Positions 25,098 through 34,552 are shown, numbered from the stretch's first letter. The stretch: 64,000 nt of DNA from Pseudomonadota bacterium (GCA_023391335.1 JAEWBG010000010.1:1-64000); one strand, 5' to 3'. Notes: a model not told the origin generated them from the sequence alone. A program made the numbers and translations.

Positions 25098-25174
25098 CAA
25101 ATGTTTGGAGCCGATGCGCGGAAACCCACGCGCGGCTCAAACATGGCGGTTAGCGGCCAAGACTTCAGTTGTCG

Positions 25175-25835
25175 GTTGACAGTTGACAGGCAGACGAAGC
25201 GATGCCCTCGCGCACAGCTCACACATCCATCCATTTCTCACCTCCGTGATCTCCGTGGAGATATTCTTCTTTCCGTTTCTTATCCCGGTGTTATCCGGTG
25301 CTCCACGTGGAGTTTTTGTCTGACACCTCGAGCTTGAGATGGGCACCCCGCCTGCGCGGGTGCGACGATCTTTATCTCCGTGTTCTCCGCGTGGAATCTC
25401 TTGATTCCAGTTGACGGCTGACAGTTGGGAGCCAGACGAAGCGATGCCCTCGCGCACAGTTCACACGTCCATGCATTTCTCACCTCCGTGATCTCCGTGT
25501 CCTCCGTGGAGATATTCTTCTTTCCGTTTCTTATCCCGGTGTTATCCGGCGCTCCACGTGGAGTTTTTGTCTGACACCTCGAGCTTGAGATGGGCACCCA
25601 CCTGCGCGGGTGCGACGATCTTTATCTCCGTGTTCTCCGCGTGGAATCTCTTGATTCCAGTTGACGGCTGACAGTTGACAGTTGGGAGCCAGACGAAGCG
25701 ATGCCCTCGCGCACAGTTCACACATCCTTCCATTTCTCACCTCCGTGATCTCCGTGTACTCCGTGGAGATACTTCTTTCCGTTTCTCACGCCGGTGTTCC
25801 CAATGTTCCCCGTGGAGATCTTCATCTCCGCCGGT
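25175..25835. repeat. Tandem triplication of a roughly 240-260-base non-coding unit
   Basis: Three head-to-tail copies are marked by CAGACGAAGCGATGCCCTCG at 25191, 25433 and 25690, giving periods of 242 and 257 bases; the third copy is partial. Each full unit holds a CTCCGTG-type array, a CCACGTGGAG palindrome, a CCTGCGCGGGTGCGACG repeat, and an AGTTGACGGCTGACAGTTG end. Copies 1 and 2 differ by small insertions of whole CTCCGTG-like or GTTGACA-like words. No gene is seen in 25098-25928. Confidence 0.85.
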
Positions 25836-25928
25836 CCCGCACCGCAGTTCGCCGACGGCCCATTTCAAATCGCAGCCGCATTCGGCACGATGCAACCATC
25901 GACAGTTGATCGACGTGAGGACACTGAA

Positions 25929-26129
25929 ATGGTCGAAGCTCAAGTTCCTTTGCGACGTTCGCGCTCCGATCGCATGATCGGCGGAGTCATTGCGGGCCTG
26001 GCTCGCTACTTCGGATTGGACGTCTCTTTGGCCCGGGTGCTCTACGTGCTGGTGTCGATTCTCTCCGCCGCATTCCCCGGCATCCTCGTGTACATCATCA
26101 TGTGGATTCTGATTCCCGAGGAGCCTTAG
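25929..26129 (+). CDS. PspC domain membrane protein
   Basis: A 66-residue protein consisting almost only of a PspC domain: RSRSDRMIGGVIAGLARYFG followed by a hydrophobic helix (VLYVLVSILSAAFPGILVYIIMWILIP). PspC-like proteins sit in the inner membrane and take part in envelope-stress responses. The ATG at 25929 has GAGGA upstream at a good distance; a longer in-frame frame extends upstream into the repeat block and is not credible. It stands alone and is convergent with the next gene. Confidence 0.87.
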   Translation: MVEAQVPLRRSRSDRMIGGVIAGLARYFGLDVSLARVLYVLVSILSAAFPGILVYIIMWILIPEEP

Positions 26130-26132
26130 CAA

Positions 26133-26729
26133 CTACGGTTTCTGGGCATCCGGAGCCGGGGCTGGCGCGAGCATCGTGACCGTCAGCGCCGGTAGACGCA
26201 CCAAGCTCGAGCCCGGCGCACACTGCAGGCGTTTTTTCGGAACCTCTGCGCCCAATTTCGGCAGCACCTGTTCTTGAATGACCTGCAATAACTCGCAATC
26301 GCCTGGTTCGAAGTGCAGTCCTTTGATCCTGGTCAGGTCTGCCGTCTTCCACACCGCCGGAAATTCCTCAGCCCCATAAGCGTTCTTAGAGCCGAGCCGC
26401 CGCAGCAGTTCCTGTTTCGCGTCGCTTTCCCCCGGCTGGTCGATGGGGACGCTCGTTGCCGTCGCGATATGAATAAAGAACGTGGAGGCAAGCCTCTGCA
26501 CAGCGCAGCCCGTCACCAGCACACTCGTCTTTGGATGCGCACCCAAGGCCAGCAGCATTCTTCGGATCCGAAGTTCGACGGCATCGCAGTTGTAGGCGGT
26601 GCGTAACCCAGAGAACGTCGCTTGGATCTCGCGAGGTTGCCAGCGAGCCTGAATCGGCGGCGGCGCGTCGGAAGCTGCACTTGCTGAGGCCAGGAGCAGC
26701 CCAGCGATCATCAGATGCAAAGTCTTCAT
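26133..26729 (-). CDS. Hypothetical exported protein
   Basis: A 198-residue product with a signal peptide (LHLMIAGLLLASASAASD) and a body not assigned to a family. There are four cysteines in the mature part (YNCDAVELRIRRML, VTGCAVQRL, PGDCELLQV, LQCAPGSS) that could form two disulfides, fitting a periplasmic location. The C-terminus is proline- and alanine-rich. The frame stays open upstream to 26861, but the ATG at 26729 starts the signal peptide. It is divergent from the oxidoreductase gene at 26815. Confidence 0.7.
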   Translation of the reverse strand: MKTLHLMIAGLLLASASAASDAPPPIQARWQPREIQATFSGLRTAYNCDAVELRIRRMLLALGAHPKTSVLVTGCAVQRLASTFFIHIATATSVPIDQPGESDAKQELLRRLGSKNAYGAEEFPAVWKTADLTRIKGLHFEPGDCELLQVIQEQVLPKLGAEVPKKRLQCAPGSSLVRLPALTVTMLAPAPAPDAQKP

Positions 26730-26814
26730 AAGTGTTCCGCACCACCGCGCGCCGAGGTGGACTTGCACTGCCTCTGTGTGACAACTTCTCGCGCCCATTG
26801 TCGTTTCCCACACT

Positions 26815-27864
26815 ATGAACGATCGACCCATCGGCTTCGGCATCATCGGCACCGGTGCCATCGCAGACTTTCACGCCAAAGCGATTGCTGCAACAGCAGG
26901 AACCGCACTGATCGGTGTGTACAACCGCACTCAAGCGAATGCACGCAGTTTCGCCGACCGGCATGGGGCGCAAGTCGTCGCTGCTTCTGTTGAGGAGTTG
27001 GTTGCACGTCCGGACATCGACGCGGTTTGCATTACGACGCCGAGCGCCTTGCACCGAGAGCCGACCCTACGGGCAATTCGAGCTGGCAAGCACGTCATGA
27101 TCGAAAAGCCGATCGACTCCACGGTCGAAGGAACCGACGAAATCCTTGCTGCTGCGCAACGAGCCGGCGTGTGGGTCGGATCGATTTTCCAAGCGCGCTT
27201 TGGTGAAGGGGCGCGAGCACTCAAATCTGCAATCGAGCAAGGTCGATTTGGCCGCTTGGTCCTGTGCAGTGCCTATGTGAAGTGGAACCGCACGCCGGAG
27301 TACTACACCGGTTGGAAGGGCAAGTTGAATGAAGACGGCGGCGGCGCCGTGATCAATCAGGCGATTCACGCGATCGATTTATTGCAATGGTTCGCTGGCA
27401 TGCCGCAAGAAGTGTTCGCGTTCAGCACGCGCCGTGTGCACACGGGCATCGAATCGGAGGACACCGCGTGCGCGAGCCTGCGATTTGCAAATGGCGCGCT
27501 GGGATGCATCGAAGCGAGCACGGCGGCATGGCCTGGCTGGTCGCGACGCATCGAGATTTGCGGCGAGAACGGATCCGCAGCGATGGAAGACGACGATATC
27601 GCGCGTTGGGAGTTTCGCGACACTCGACCGGAAGACGCAGCCATCCGCGGCGCACGCGAAAGTGCTGCGATGGGTTCCGGCGCAAGTGCGCCGATGGCCA
27701 TTCGATTCGAAGGTCATTTGCGACAAATGCAAGACTTTGTCGCCGCGATTCGCGAGAGCCGTCCGCCTGTCATCGATGGGCGCGAGGCTCGCAAAGCGGT
27801 CGTGTTCGTGCGTGCGATTTATGACTCGGCGGCGAGCGGCCAGGTGGTGCGCGTTAGTTCGTAA
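26815..27864 (+). CDS. Gfo/Idh/MocA family oxidoreductase
   Basis: A 349-residue NAD(P)-dependent dehydrogenase. The N-terminal Rossmann fold has GFGIIGTGAIADFHAKAI and the DAVCITTPSALHREP and GKHVMIEKPIDSTVEG motifs; the EKP lysine is the catalytic-type Lys. The C-terminal Gfo/Idh fold includes GGGAVINQAIHAIDLLQWF (conserved His). It has no export signal, so it is cytoplasmic, and it likely oxidises or reduces a cyclic polyol or keto-sugar. It is monocistronic and divergent from the hypothetical exported protein. Confidence 0.92.
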   Translation: MNDRPIGFGIIGTGAIADFHAKAIAATAGTALIGVYNRTQANARSFADRHGAQVVAASVEELVARPDIDAVCITTPSALHREPTLRAIRAGKHVMIEKPIDSTVEGTDEILAAAQRAGVWVGSIFQARFGEGARALKSAIEQGRFGRLVLCSAYVKWNRTPEYYTGWKGKLNEDGGGAVINQAIHAIDLLQWFAGMPQEVFAFSTRRVHTGIESEDTACASLRFANGALGCIEASTAAWPGWSRRIEICGENGSAAMEDDDIARWEFRDTRPEDAAIRGARESAAMGSGASAPMAIRFEGHLRQMQDFVAAIRESRPPVIDGREARKAVVFVRAIYDSAASGQVVRVSS

Positions 27865-28511
27865 GAGAGGATGTTGCACAAGAACACGGAGGGTCCGACG
27901 CAACACAAAGAGCGCAAATAAGATTAGTAAGTGAGAACGAGAGTTGCTTGCGTGAGCGCTTTTCGATTCGGATCAGGGCAAAGCAATCCCACACAGCTCA
28001 CAGAGCACACAGCGTTCAAATGCCGTCGCACCCGCGTCCGCATGGGATTTCCTTCGGTCATAGGCGGGTGGCTATCTTGTTCCTAGCTTCGCTCGTTCGC
28101 AGAAGGAATTTCCACGGAGGGCACGGAGAACACGGAGAGTCGGGCGAAACACAAGGCGCAAAAAGACATCGGAGAATGGACAGGATGAACAGGATTGACG
28201 GGATGGTCGGATGTAACGACGGACGACTGCGTCGTCAGGAAGGCCTTCGGCAGGAAGGATCCTCTCGGATCAAGAGGGCCTTGCGGCAGGACAGAATGCA
28301 TGGGAGTCGGCAACAACAATTTCCCACGAGTACTCCAAGTTTCTTGCTAGTCACCAGTCACTAGTCATTAGTCACTCGTGAGTTATTCTGGCCTGCGCGA
28401 AGCGCTTGCTCGCCGACGTAGTCAGCTTGCGGCTTTAGAAGAGATTTTCCACGGAGGGCACCGAGATAAAATACGCACGAGCATCTTGCTCGTTACTTGC
28501 CACTCGCCCGC
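27865..28511. repeat. Gene-free region with several dispersed repeats
   Basis: No supported gene. Seen in order: a GACGCAACACAAAGAGCGC end (27897 on), a CTCACAGAGCACACAG run (27995-28015), a CACCCGCG...GGCGGGTG palindromic repeat (28025-28070), a CACGGAGGGCACGGAG run (28112-28137), a GGACAGGATGAACAGGATTG segment (28178-28198), a 100-base repeat (28212-28310) shared with 52471-52570, a CACTAGTCATTAGTCACTC array (28352-28378), and a REP-like copy lacking its middle hairpin (28386-28436). Confidence 0.65.
28212..28310 (+). repeat. Dispersed 100-base repeat, copy 1
   Basis: This segment starts GTAACGACGGACGACTGCGT and ends near ATGGGAGTCGG. It is the same repeat and orientation as at 52471-52570, including the AAGGATCCTCTCGGATCAAG palindromic core. 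It lies in the repeat-rich region between the oxidoreductase and MATE genes. Confidence 0.8.
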
Positions 28512-29870
28512 ATGTCGCAATCCTCGACCGCCGACTCTTTGATTCCATCGCACCGCTCGATCCTGCGCTTGGCCATCCCGGTCATGCTGTCGAACGTCTC
28601 GACGCCTTTGATTGGTGTGGTCGACACCGCAATCGTCGGGCGCATCCCGGATGCCGCGTACATCGGGGCAGTAGCGTTGGCGTCGCTCGTGTTCACGTTT
28701 CTGTTCTGGGCGTTTGGGTTTCTACGCATGGGCACGACGGGACTCACTGCCCAAGCCTCCGGTGCAAACGACGGTGCAGAGGTCATTGCTGGTTTGGGGC
28801 GCGCACTGCTCGTCGCCGCGGCAGCAGGCTCGCTTCTCATCGTTCTACAGTGGCCGCTGCGGGAGTTGGCATTCGCGCTCCTGCATGGCAGCGATCACGT
28901 CGAATCGTTGGCGCGCGGTTATTTCGACATCAGAATCTGGTCTGCACCTGCCGCGCTCGCCAACTACGCACTACTCGGATGGTTCGTCGGGCTCGGCCGT
29001 ACCGAGGTTGCGCTCGTGCTGCAGTTCATTCTGAATCTCAGCAACATCCTTCTCGATGCGTTGTTCGTGCTCGGTCTTGGTTGGGGCGTGCGCGGTGTCG
29101 CATTCGGAACCGTGCTCGCCGAGATCATCGCTGCCGTCTGCGGAATCGTCATCGCGCTGCGCTTTGCACGCGGTCGCTATCCGAAATTCAATCGCGAGCA
29201 AATCCTCGATATCGCACGGCTCAAACGCACCTTCACGGTGAACTCGGACATCATGGTGCGATCGCTCGCGCTGATGTTGGCGTTCATTTGGTTCATGGCC
29301 CAGGGCGCACAGCAAGGCGATGTCGTGTTGGCCGCGAACGCTGTGCTGATGCAGTTCATCGCAGTGAGCGCGTACTTCTTGGACGGGATCGCATTCTCGG
29401 CAGAAACGCTCGTCGGCCGAGCGATCGGTGCGCGCCATCGGGAGGCATTGCTAACCTCTATTCGGCGCACGACGTTGTGGGCTGCCATATTGGCTGCGGC
29501 ACTGTCGATCCTCATTGCAGTCAGCGGTTCGTGGGGCATCGAACTCCTGACGACTGACGAGCGTGCCCGCGACATGGCGAAAGCGTATCTGCTCTGGGCC
29601 GCCGTTGGCCCGATTTTGGGCGTGTGGGCATTCCAATTAGATGGCATTTTCATCGGCGCAACGCAAACCGCTGAGATGCGCAATGCAATGTTGCTGTCGC
29701 TGGCAATCTTCTTCTTGGCGTGGAAACTGACGGTTTCCTGGGGCAATGCTGGGTTGTGGGCGAGTTTGTGTGTCCACTACATCGCCCGGGCCTCGACATT
29801 GCTCTACTTCTTTCCGAAGCTGCTAAATCGCACCGATATTCCCGCCCATGCGCAAGTCATCGTCTCGTGA
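28512..29870 (+). CDS. MATE family efflux transporter, DinF type
   Basis: A 452-residue inner-membrane protein with about twelve hydrophobic helices. The MATE pattern is seen at the start (SILRLAIPVMLSNVSTPLIG, then VDTAIVGR) and in the middle (MGTTGLTAQASGANDGAEV; AETLVGRAIGARHREALL). The arrangement fits the DinF subfamily, which exports drugs or toxic metabolites by Na+ or H+ antiport. The ATG at 28512 is preferred over a TTG at 28497. It is monocistronic, placed just downstream of a repeat-rich region. Confidence 0.93.
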   Translation: MSQSSTADSLIPSHRSILRLAIPVMLSNVSTPLIGVVDTAIVGRIPDAAYIGAVALASLVFTFLFWAFGFLRMGTTGLTAQASGANDGAEVIAGLGRALLVAAAAGSLLIVLQWPLRELAFALLHGSDHVESLARGYFDIRIWSAPAALANYALLGWFVGLGRTEVALVLQFILNLSNILLDALFVLGLGWGVRGVAFGTVLAEIIAAVCGIVIALRFARGRYPKFNREQILDIARLKRTFTVNSDIMVRSLALMLAFIWFMAQGAQQGDVVLAANAVLMQFIAVSAYFLDGIAFSAETLVGRAIGARHREALLTSIRRTTLWAAILAAALSILIAVSGSWGIELLTTDERARDMAKAYLLWAAVGPILGVWAFQLDGIFIGATQTAEMRNAMLLSLAIFFLAWKLTVSWGNAGLWASLCVHYIARASTLLYFFPKLLNRTDIPAHAQVIVS

Positions 29871-30128
29871 TGCGATGTGGTTCATGCTTTTGAAAATCCG
29901 CCGCGCTTGCCCCGATTCTGCTCGTTGCGTCACGAGCGTGACTTGCGTCACTAATTCTTCTGCGCAGCGGCAGGTTGGCTCATCTGCGCCTCCTGCGCCC
30001 TTCAGCGTTGCTCGCTTCAGTCCGATAGCGACGTAATGGCAATACTTTCATGTGCGTCTTGAAGGCGCGGGGCGAAGTCGATTTATAGGAGCAAGCCGCA
30101 TCGAGGCGGCCCGCGCAGCTACATTCGA

Positions 30129-32282
30129 ATGACAGATCTCGGCACTCCATTGAGCCCGGAATGCGTTCTCGTGGTCGACGACGACCGCACGATGCGCATG
30201 GTCATCAGCGCTCTGCTTGCTGAGGCAGGCTATCGCGTTTTGCAGGCGGCCCATGCCGACGAGGCCATGCAGCAGTTTGCGACGAATGACATCGACTGCG
30301 TGCTAACCGATGTCGAAATGCCGGGAATGAATGGATTCGAGCTCTGCGCGATGATGCGTGTCATGCCTGGCGGCGATCGCGTGCAGATTCTGATCATGAC
30401 CAGCCGCGAAGACCACGATGCGATCAAGCGCGCGTATCAGGCGGGCGCCAACGATTTCACCGTCAAGCACATCAACTTAGCGCTCCTCGTCGAGCGAGTG
30501 CGATTCCTGCTGCGGGCGCAGCGCATGCAGGACGAATTTCGCACCAACCAACAACGCCTCTACCACGCACAGCGGCTCGCGTTGCTAGGACATTGGGAGC
30601 GCACGCTAGAAGGCCAGACGATTTCTGCGTCGCTGGTGGTGTGCCAGCTTCTCGGTGTCACGAGCCAAGAGAAGCTGAGCTGGCAATGGCTGTGCGAAAG
30701 AACGCATCCCGACGATCTGCCGACGATTCAAGCCAAGATGGCGCAGGCCATCGAACAGCGCACCAACTTTCGGCTTGAGCATCGCGTGACCGGCGCACTG
30801 AACACCATCCGCGTGCTGAGGCATCAAGGCGAGGTGGTGCAAGGAATTCATCCTGGCCAATGGATCGTTCGCAGCACCGTGCAAGATGTGACGGAAGCAC
30901 GTGCGCAAGAAGATCGAATTCGATTCTTAGCGTTCCACGATCCGCTCACCGCCTTGCCGAATCGAGAATCGGCAGTGCGTACTTTGAAGCAGGCGATCGA
31001 ATCGCATAGCAGCCAGCAGGAACACATTGCCGTATTCGCATTGTCGCTCGATGATTTCGGACGCATTGCGAGTTCGCTCGGCCAATCGATCAGCGATGCG
31101 GTGGTCAAGACGATGGGCGATCGACTGCGCGGCCAAATCCGCGGCACCGATCATGTCCTCACGCCCAACGCGCAAGTTGAGCAAGGGTGTGTGGTGGCGC
31201 GTGCCGAGGGCGATAAGTTCATCGTCGTCGTAAGCAAGCTGCAGCTTGGAGAGGCGGCAGTCGGTATCGCTAAGCGTCTACAACGAGCGGTCGCAAGCCC
31301 GGTCGAGATGGGCGATACGCAGCTGCAAGTGAGCGCATCGGTCGGCATCAGCTTGTATCCCGATGATGGCGTCACTGCGGAAGGATTGATCGACAACGCA
31401 TTCACTGCACTTGCCTATACCAAAGGGAAAGTCGCAGCGTGCCAATTCTTCGCGAGCGAGATCAGCAGCCGCGCTCGGCAGCGGCTCACGCTGGAGGCGG
31501 AACTGCGGCAAGCGATCGAAACGCGCCAGTTCGAGCTGCACTATCAACCGCGCATGAACATCGCGACCGGCGAGATCGTCGGCGCCGAAGCACTGGTGCG
31601 ATGGCAGCATCCAAAGCGCGGCAGAGTCATGCCGGGCGATTTCATCCCCGTGCTCGAGGAAATCGGCCTCATCGTGCCGGTTGGCGAGTTGGTGATCGAG
31701 ATGGCAGCGCGTCAGGCCGCGCGATGGCGTGCGATGTTCGGGGCCGGTTTCCGTGTGTCCTTCAATATCTCGCCGCTGCAATTCGGTGCTTCGAATCTGC
31801 CCCAGCTCATCGACACTGCGGTGAAGCGAGAGCGTGTGCACTTCGAGAATCTCGAAGTGGAAGTGACCGAAAGCGCGCTGATGGCACGGCCGGATGTGGT
31901 CATCGAAACGCTGCATGCATTTCGCTCGCAAGGCTTGCGTATCGCGCTAGATGACTTCGGTACCGGGTTCTCGTCATTGAGCTATCTGCGCACGCTGCCG
32001 CTGCATATCTTGAAATTGGATCGCAGCTTCGTGAACGACATCGGCGTGTCCGAGAGCGGCACGTCGCTCGTCAATGCAATTCTGTTCATGTCGAAGGCCA
32101 TCGGACTGTCGTGTGTCGCCGAAGGGGTCGAGACCGCGCAGCAATTGAATTTCCTGGCGGCGAACAATTGCGAGGAAGCTCAGGGCTACTGGCTCGCGAA
32201 ACCCATGCCGGTGGCTGAATTCGAGCGTTGGTGGCTGCAGCGGCAGGCGCCCTCGCGAGCCGAGAACGTCGCATGTTTGTAA
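30129..32282 (+). CDS. Response regulator with degenerate GGDEF and intact EAL domain (cyclic-di-GMP phosphodiesterase)
   Basis: A 717-residue cytoplasmic protein. Residues 11-125 are a receiver (VLVVDDDRTMRM; the Asp in LTDVEMPGMNG; Lys in FTVKHIN). Residues about 150-255 are a PAS-like linker with a PAC segment. Residues 265-430 are a GGDEF domain whose signature reads AEGDKF, so cyclase activity is unlikely. Residues 440-705 are an EAL domain with all key motifs (VGAEALVRW, FNISPLQF, VEVTESAL, IALDDFGTGFSSL, ILKLDRSF, CVAEGVE). It should hydrolyse cyclic-di-GMP when its receiver is engaged. The CBS gene overlaps its end by ten bases. Confidence 0.93.
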   Translation: MTDLGTPLSPECVLVVDDDRTMRMVISALLAEAGYRVLQAAHADEAMQQFATNDIDCVLTDVEMPGMNGFELCAMMRVMPGGDRVQILIMTSREDHDAIKRAYQAGANDFTVKHINLALLVERVRFLLRAQRMQDEFRTNQQRLYHAQRLALLGHWERTLEGQTISASLVVCQLLGVTSQEKLSWQWLCERTHPDDLPTIQAKMAQAIEQRTNFRLEHRVTGALNTIRVLRHQGEVVQGIHPGQWIVRSTVQDVTEARAQEDRIRFLAFHDPLTALPNRESAVRTLKQAIESHSSQQEHIAVFALSLDDFGRIASSLGQSISDAVVKTMGDRLRGQIRGTDHVLTPNAQVEQGCVVARAEGDKFIVVVSKLQLGEAAVGIAKRLQRAVASPVEMGDTQLQVSASVGISLYPDDGVTAEGLIDNAFTALAYTKGKVAACQFFASEISSRARQRLTLEAELRQAIETRQFELHYQPRMNIATGEIVGAEALVRWQHPKRGRVMPGDFIPVLEEIGLIVPVGELVIEMAARQAARWRAMFGAGFRVSFNISPLQFGASNLPQLIDTAVKRERVHFENLEVEVTESALMARPDVVIETLHAFRSQGLRIALDDFGTGFSSLSYLRTLPLHILKLDRSFVNDIGVSESGTSLVNAILFMSKAIGLSCVAEGVETAQQLNFLAANNCEEAQGYWLAKPMPVAEFERWWLQRQAPSRAENVACL

Positions 32283-32932
32283 GCATGTGGATGAGCAAGG
32301 AGCTGATCACTGCTCATCCAGATGACTCCATTGCTACGATCGCCGAACTCATGCGCAGGCACCGCATCCGACGCGTGCCGATCGTCAGTAGAGAAGATCC
32401 TGAGAAGCTGCTGGGAATCGTAAGCCATACCGATGTGATGCACGCGTTTCCGCTCGAGGTGCTACCAACCTCCGTGACCGCAAGTACCGATGAGGCGGTG
32501 GAGCTGCATCGTGCAAGCGATGTCATGTCCGCAGAGACGCTGAGCACCTCGCCCGAGGCGCCGATCGAGTCGGCAGCGCAGTCGATGCGTGAGCACAAAC
32601 TCGGTGCCTTGCCGGTGCTTCATGATGGCAGGCTCGTTGGCGTGATTACCGAATCCGATATCTTTAATGCATTCGTGAGCATGCTGCATCCGGCCAAGGC
32701 AGCGGTGCGAATTACCTTCGAGATCCGCGAAGGCGAAAACGTATTTCCGCTGATCGCGCGCATCGCAGAACAGCGCGGATTGCAGGTGAATACGTTCGTT
32801 TCGCTGCGACAACATGATCGGCCGATGGGCATGGTCCAAGTGACCGGGCCCAAGATCGAAGACGCGATCGATGACTTCTGGAAGTCGCATCACCGTGTTG
32901 TGAACGTGCAGCATCTTGGCATGGCGTCTTAA
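32273..32932 (+). CDS. Double CBS-domain protein with C-terminal ACT-like region
   Basis: A 219-residue protein. CBS 1 is MSKELITAHPDDSIATIAEL to LGIVSHTDVMHAF; CBS 2 is MSAETLSTSPEAPIESAAQS to VGVITESDIFNAF. The C-terminal 75 residues (VRITFEIREGENVFPLIARI, MGMVQVTGPKIEDAIDDF) resemble the ACT-like end of AcuB-type proteins. CBS pairs bind adenine nucleotides. The ATG at 32273 overlaps the EAL gene by ten bases (another ATG lies at 32285), so translation is probably coupled and the CBS protein may link energy state to cyclic-di-GMP turnover; that link is inference. Confidence 0.87.
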   Translation: MFVSMWMSKELITAHPDDSIATIAELMRRHRIRRVPIVSREDPEKLLGIVSHTDVMHAFPLEVLPTSVTASTDEAVELHRASDVMSAETLSTSPEAPIESAAQSMREHKLGALPVLHDGRLVGVITESDIFNAFVSMLHPAKAAVRITFEIREGENVFPLIARIAEQRGLQVNTFVSLRQHDRPMGMVQVTGPKIEDAIDDFWKSHHRVVNVQHLGMAS

Positions 32933-33041
32933 ACCCGCTTCATCTCAGCGCTTCCCGCATATTCGCGCGGAACTCGTGCACGCATTCGACGTTGCTCAGT
33001 GACTTCGGCCGCATTCGGCGGCGCGTGAGTCCGAGGTTGTC

Positions 33042-33653
33042 ATGAAACGTCGTCAATATCCCTTCGCCTTGACCGTGTTTGCTGCGCTGCTTCTCGGCGC
33101 CTGTGCAACACAGCGGCCCCACATCCGCGCGCTGTCCGCCCCGGAAGCCAACTTCACCGCTTACAACACGTTCGGCTTTCCCGAGCAAACTGGCACGGAT
33201 CGCGGTGGCTATTCGACGCTGATTACAAGCTACTTCAAGAAGGCAGTACGCGAGCAAATGGAAGCACGCGGCTACCAATTTGTAGATGCGAATCCGGATC
33301 TATTGGTGAACTTCTACGCCAACGCCCACGAGCACACTGAAGTGCACTCGAGTCCCGGTGTGCCCGCGTATGGCTACTACGGCTACCGCTATGGTTTGTA
33401 CGATGCCTGGCCTCTGTATCAAAACGAAGTGCACAGCGTCACGTACCCTGTCGGCACTGCTAACGTGGATGTCGTCGACGCCAAGAAGCACCAATTGATT
33501 TGGGAAGGAGTGGCGCAAGGGCGTATCCATGACAAGGACATGGATCATCCAGATGAAGCGATCCGGTCGGTTGTGACGCAGCTCTTCACGCGCTTCCCGG
33601 GTCGCGCAGGATTCAACAACGCAAATACGAGTGCGACCTCGCCGTCCACTTAG
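33042..33653 (+). CDS. DUF4136 family lipoprotein
   Basis: A 203-residue lipoprotein (lipobox LGAC, Cys21) with the DUF4136 body: FTAYNTFGFPEQTG, the KKAVREQMEARGYQFVDANP helix and strand, LLVNFYANAHEHTEV, a Tyr/Gly-rich loop (YGYYGYRYGLYDAWP), then VDVVDAKKHQLIWEGVAQGR. It is an envelope protein of unknown function and is the second DUF4136 member in this window (the other is at 6708). It is convergent with the AraC-type regulator gene. Confidence 0.87.
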   Translation: MKRRQYPFALTVFAALLLGACATQRPHIRALSAPEANFTAYNTFGFPEQTGTDRGGYSTLITSYFKKAVREQMEARGYQFVDANPDLLVNFYANAHEHTEVHSSPGVPAYGYYGYRYGLYDAWPLYQNEVHSVTYPVGTANVDVVDAKKHQLIWEGVAQGRIHDKDMDHPDEAIRSVVTQLFTRFPGRAGFNNANTSATSPST

Positions 33654-33667
33654 CGGTCGAGAACGTC

Positions 33668-34552
33668 TCAACGCAGCGGCAAGAAAATATCGGTGATCGC
33701 CTCGTTCTCAGGCACGTCCGGATAAAACGCCACTCGCTGCAGGAACAGCGGAAAGTCGCGAGGCTCTTCGCTGCTGGCCGGCAACCACTCTGAATAAAGG
33801 TGCCGTAGAGCACGCTCCCACACGGTGTCCGATCCGACGACTCGAAGCCGCGCGCAGCGCCCGGCTGGAATCGTGCTGGCGACGACTCCATACTTGTTCG
33901 ACGCGACAGGATCGAGCGTGGCCGCGGCGAGCCCGATTCGAAATTGCTCCCCCGGTACGGCTTCCGGATCTTCGTATAAGAGATTGAACGTCGCGCTCAC
34001 GGAAGGGTGCAGACGATGTTCTTTTCGCCAAGCAATGAGCTTACGAATCGAGTCGCCGATGTGGCGTGGGTCACCTCGATGCTCGAGCAACGCAATCTGA
34101 GTAGCCGGAAATTCGATGATCTCAACGTGCTCTGGCTTCAATGCAATATCCATGTGTCGATGCCTCATGAGCGAAAGCGGCTGAAAGATTTTGTCCCAGG
34201 CGGTCCAGTCCGGCTGACTGCGAAAATCCGAAGGCGACTGTAGAGTGTGTTTGCGGAACGCGCGCGCAAAGCTCTCCGGACTTTCGTATCCGTTGCCGAT
34301 CGCGACTTCGAGCACCGGTTCCTCGCGGAAAGCGAGCTGATATGAAGCACGCTTCAAGCGGCTGAGCTGAACGTAGCGATTGACGCTCATCCCGAATAGG
34401 TGTTGGAACTGGCGGTGGAAGTGAAACTTCGAGAATGAAGCGATCTCGCTCAGTTCTGCGACTCGCAATTCGTTCTGCAGATGCGCATCCACGTAATCGA
34501 GTACGGCAAGGAAACGGGCGCGATAGCGCTTTGCGGGATCGAGGTTCGACAT
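33668..34552 (-). CDS. AraC family regulator with GyrI-like ligand domain
   Basis: A 294-residue transcription factor. The N-terminal AraC domain (residues 12-112) shows two helix-turn-helix units: RVAELSEIASFSKFHFHRQF and VLEVAIGNGYESPESFARAF followed by HTLQSPSDFR. The C-terminal half (from about residue 135, VEIIEFPATQIALLEHRGDP) is a GyrI-like/AraC effector-binding domain of the Rob/SoxS-like architecture, which binds hydrophobic or drug-like ligands. Its target is unknown. It is convergent with the DUF4136 gene and precedes no obvious drug pump on its own strand. Confidence 0.92.
   Translation of the reverse strand: MSNLDPAKRYRARFLAVLDYVDAHLQNELRVAELSEIASFSKFHFHRQFQHLFGMSVNRYVQLSRLKRASYQLAFREEPVLEVAIGNGYESPESFARAFRKHTLQSPSDFRSQPDWTAWDKIFQPLSLMRHRHMDIALKPEHVEIIEFPATQIALLEHRGDPRHIGDSIRKLIAWRKEHRLHPSVSATFNLLYEDPEAVPGEQFRIGLAAATLDPVASNKYGVVASTIPAGRCARLRVVGSDTVWERALRHLYSEWLPASSEEPRDFPLFLQRVAFYPDVPENEAITDIFLPLR

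Noticed and set aside
25175..25835. Possible CRISPR-like array (regular repeats)
   Set aside because: The units are 242-257 bases long, are directly adjacent without unique spacers, and have no nearby cas genes.
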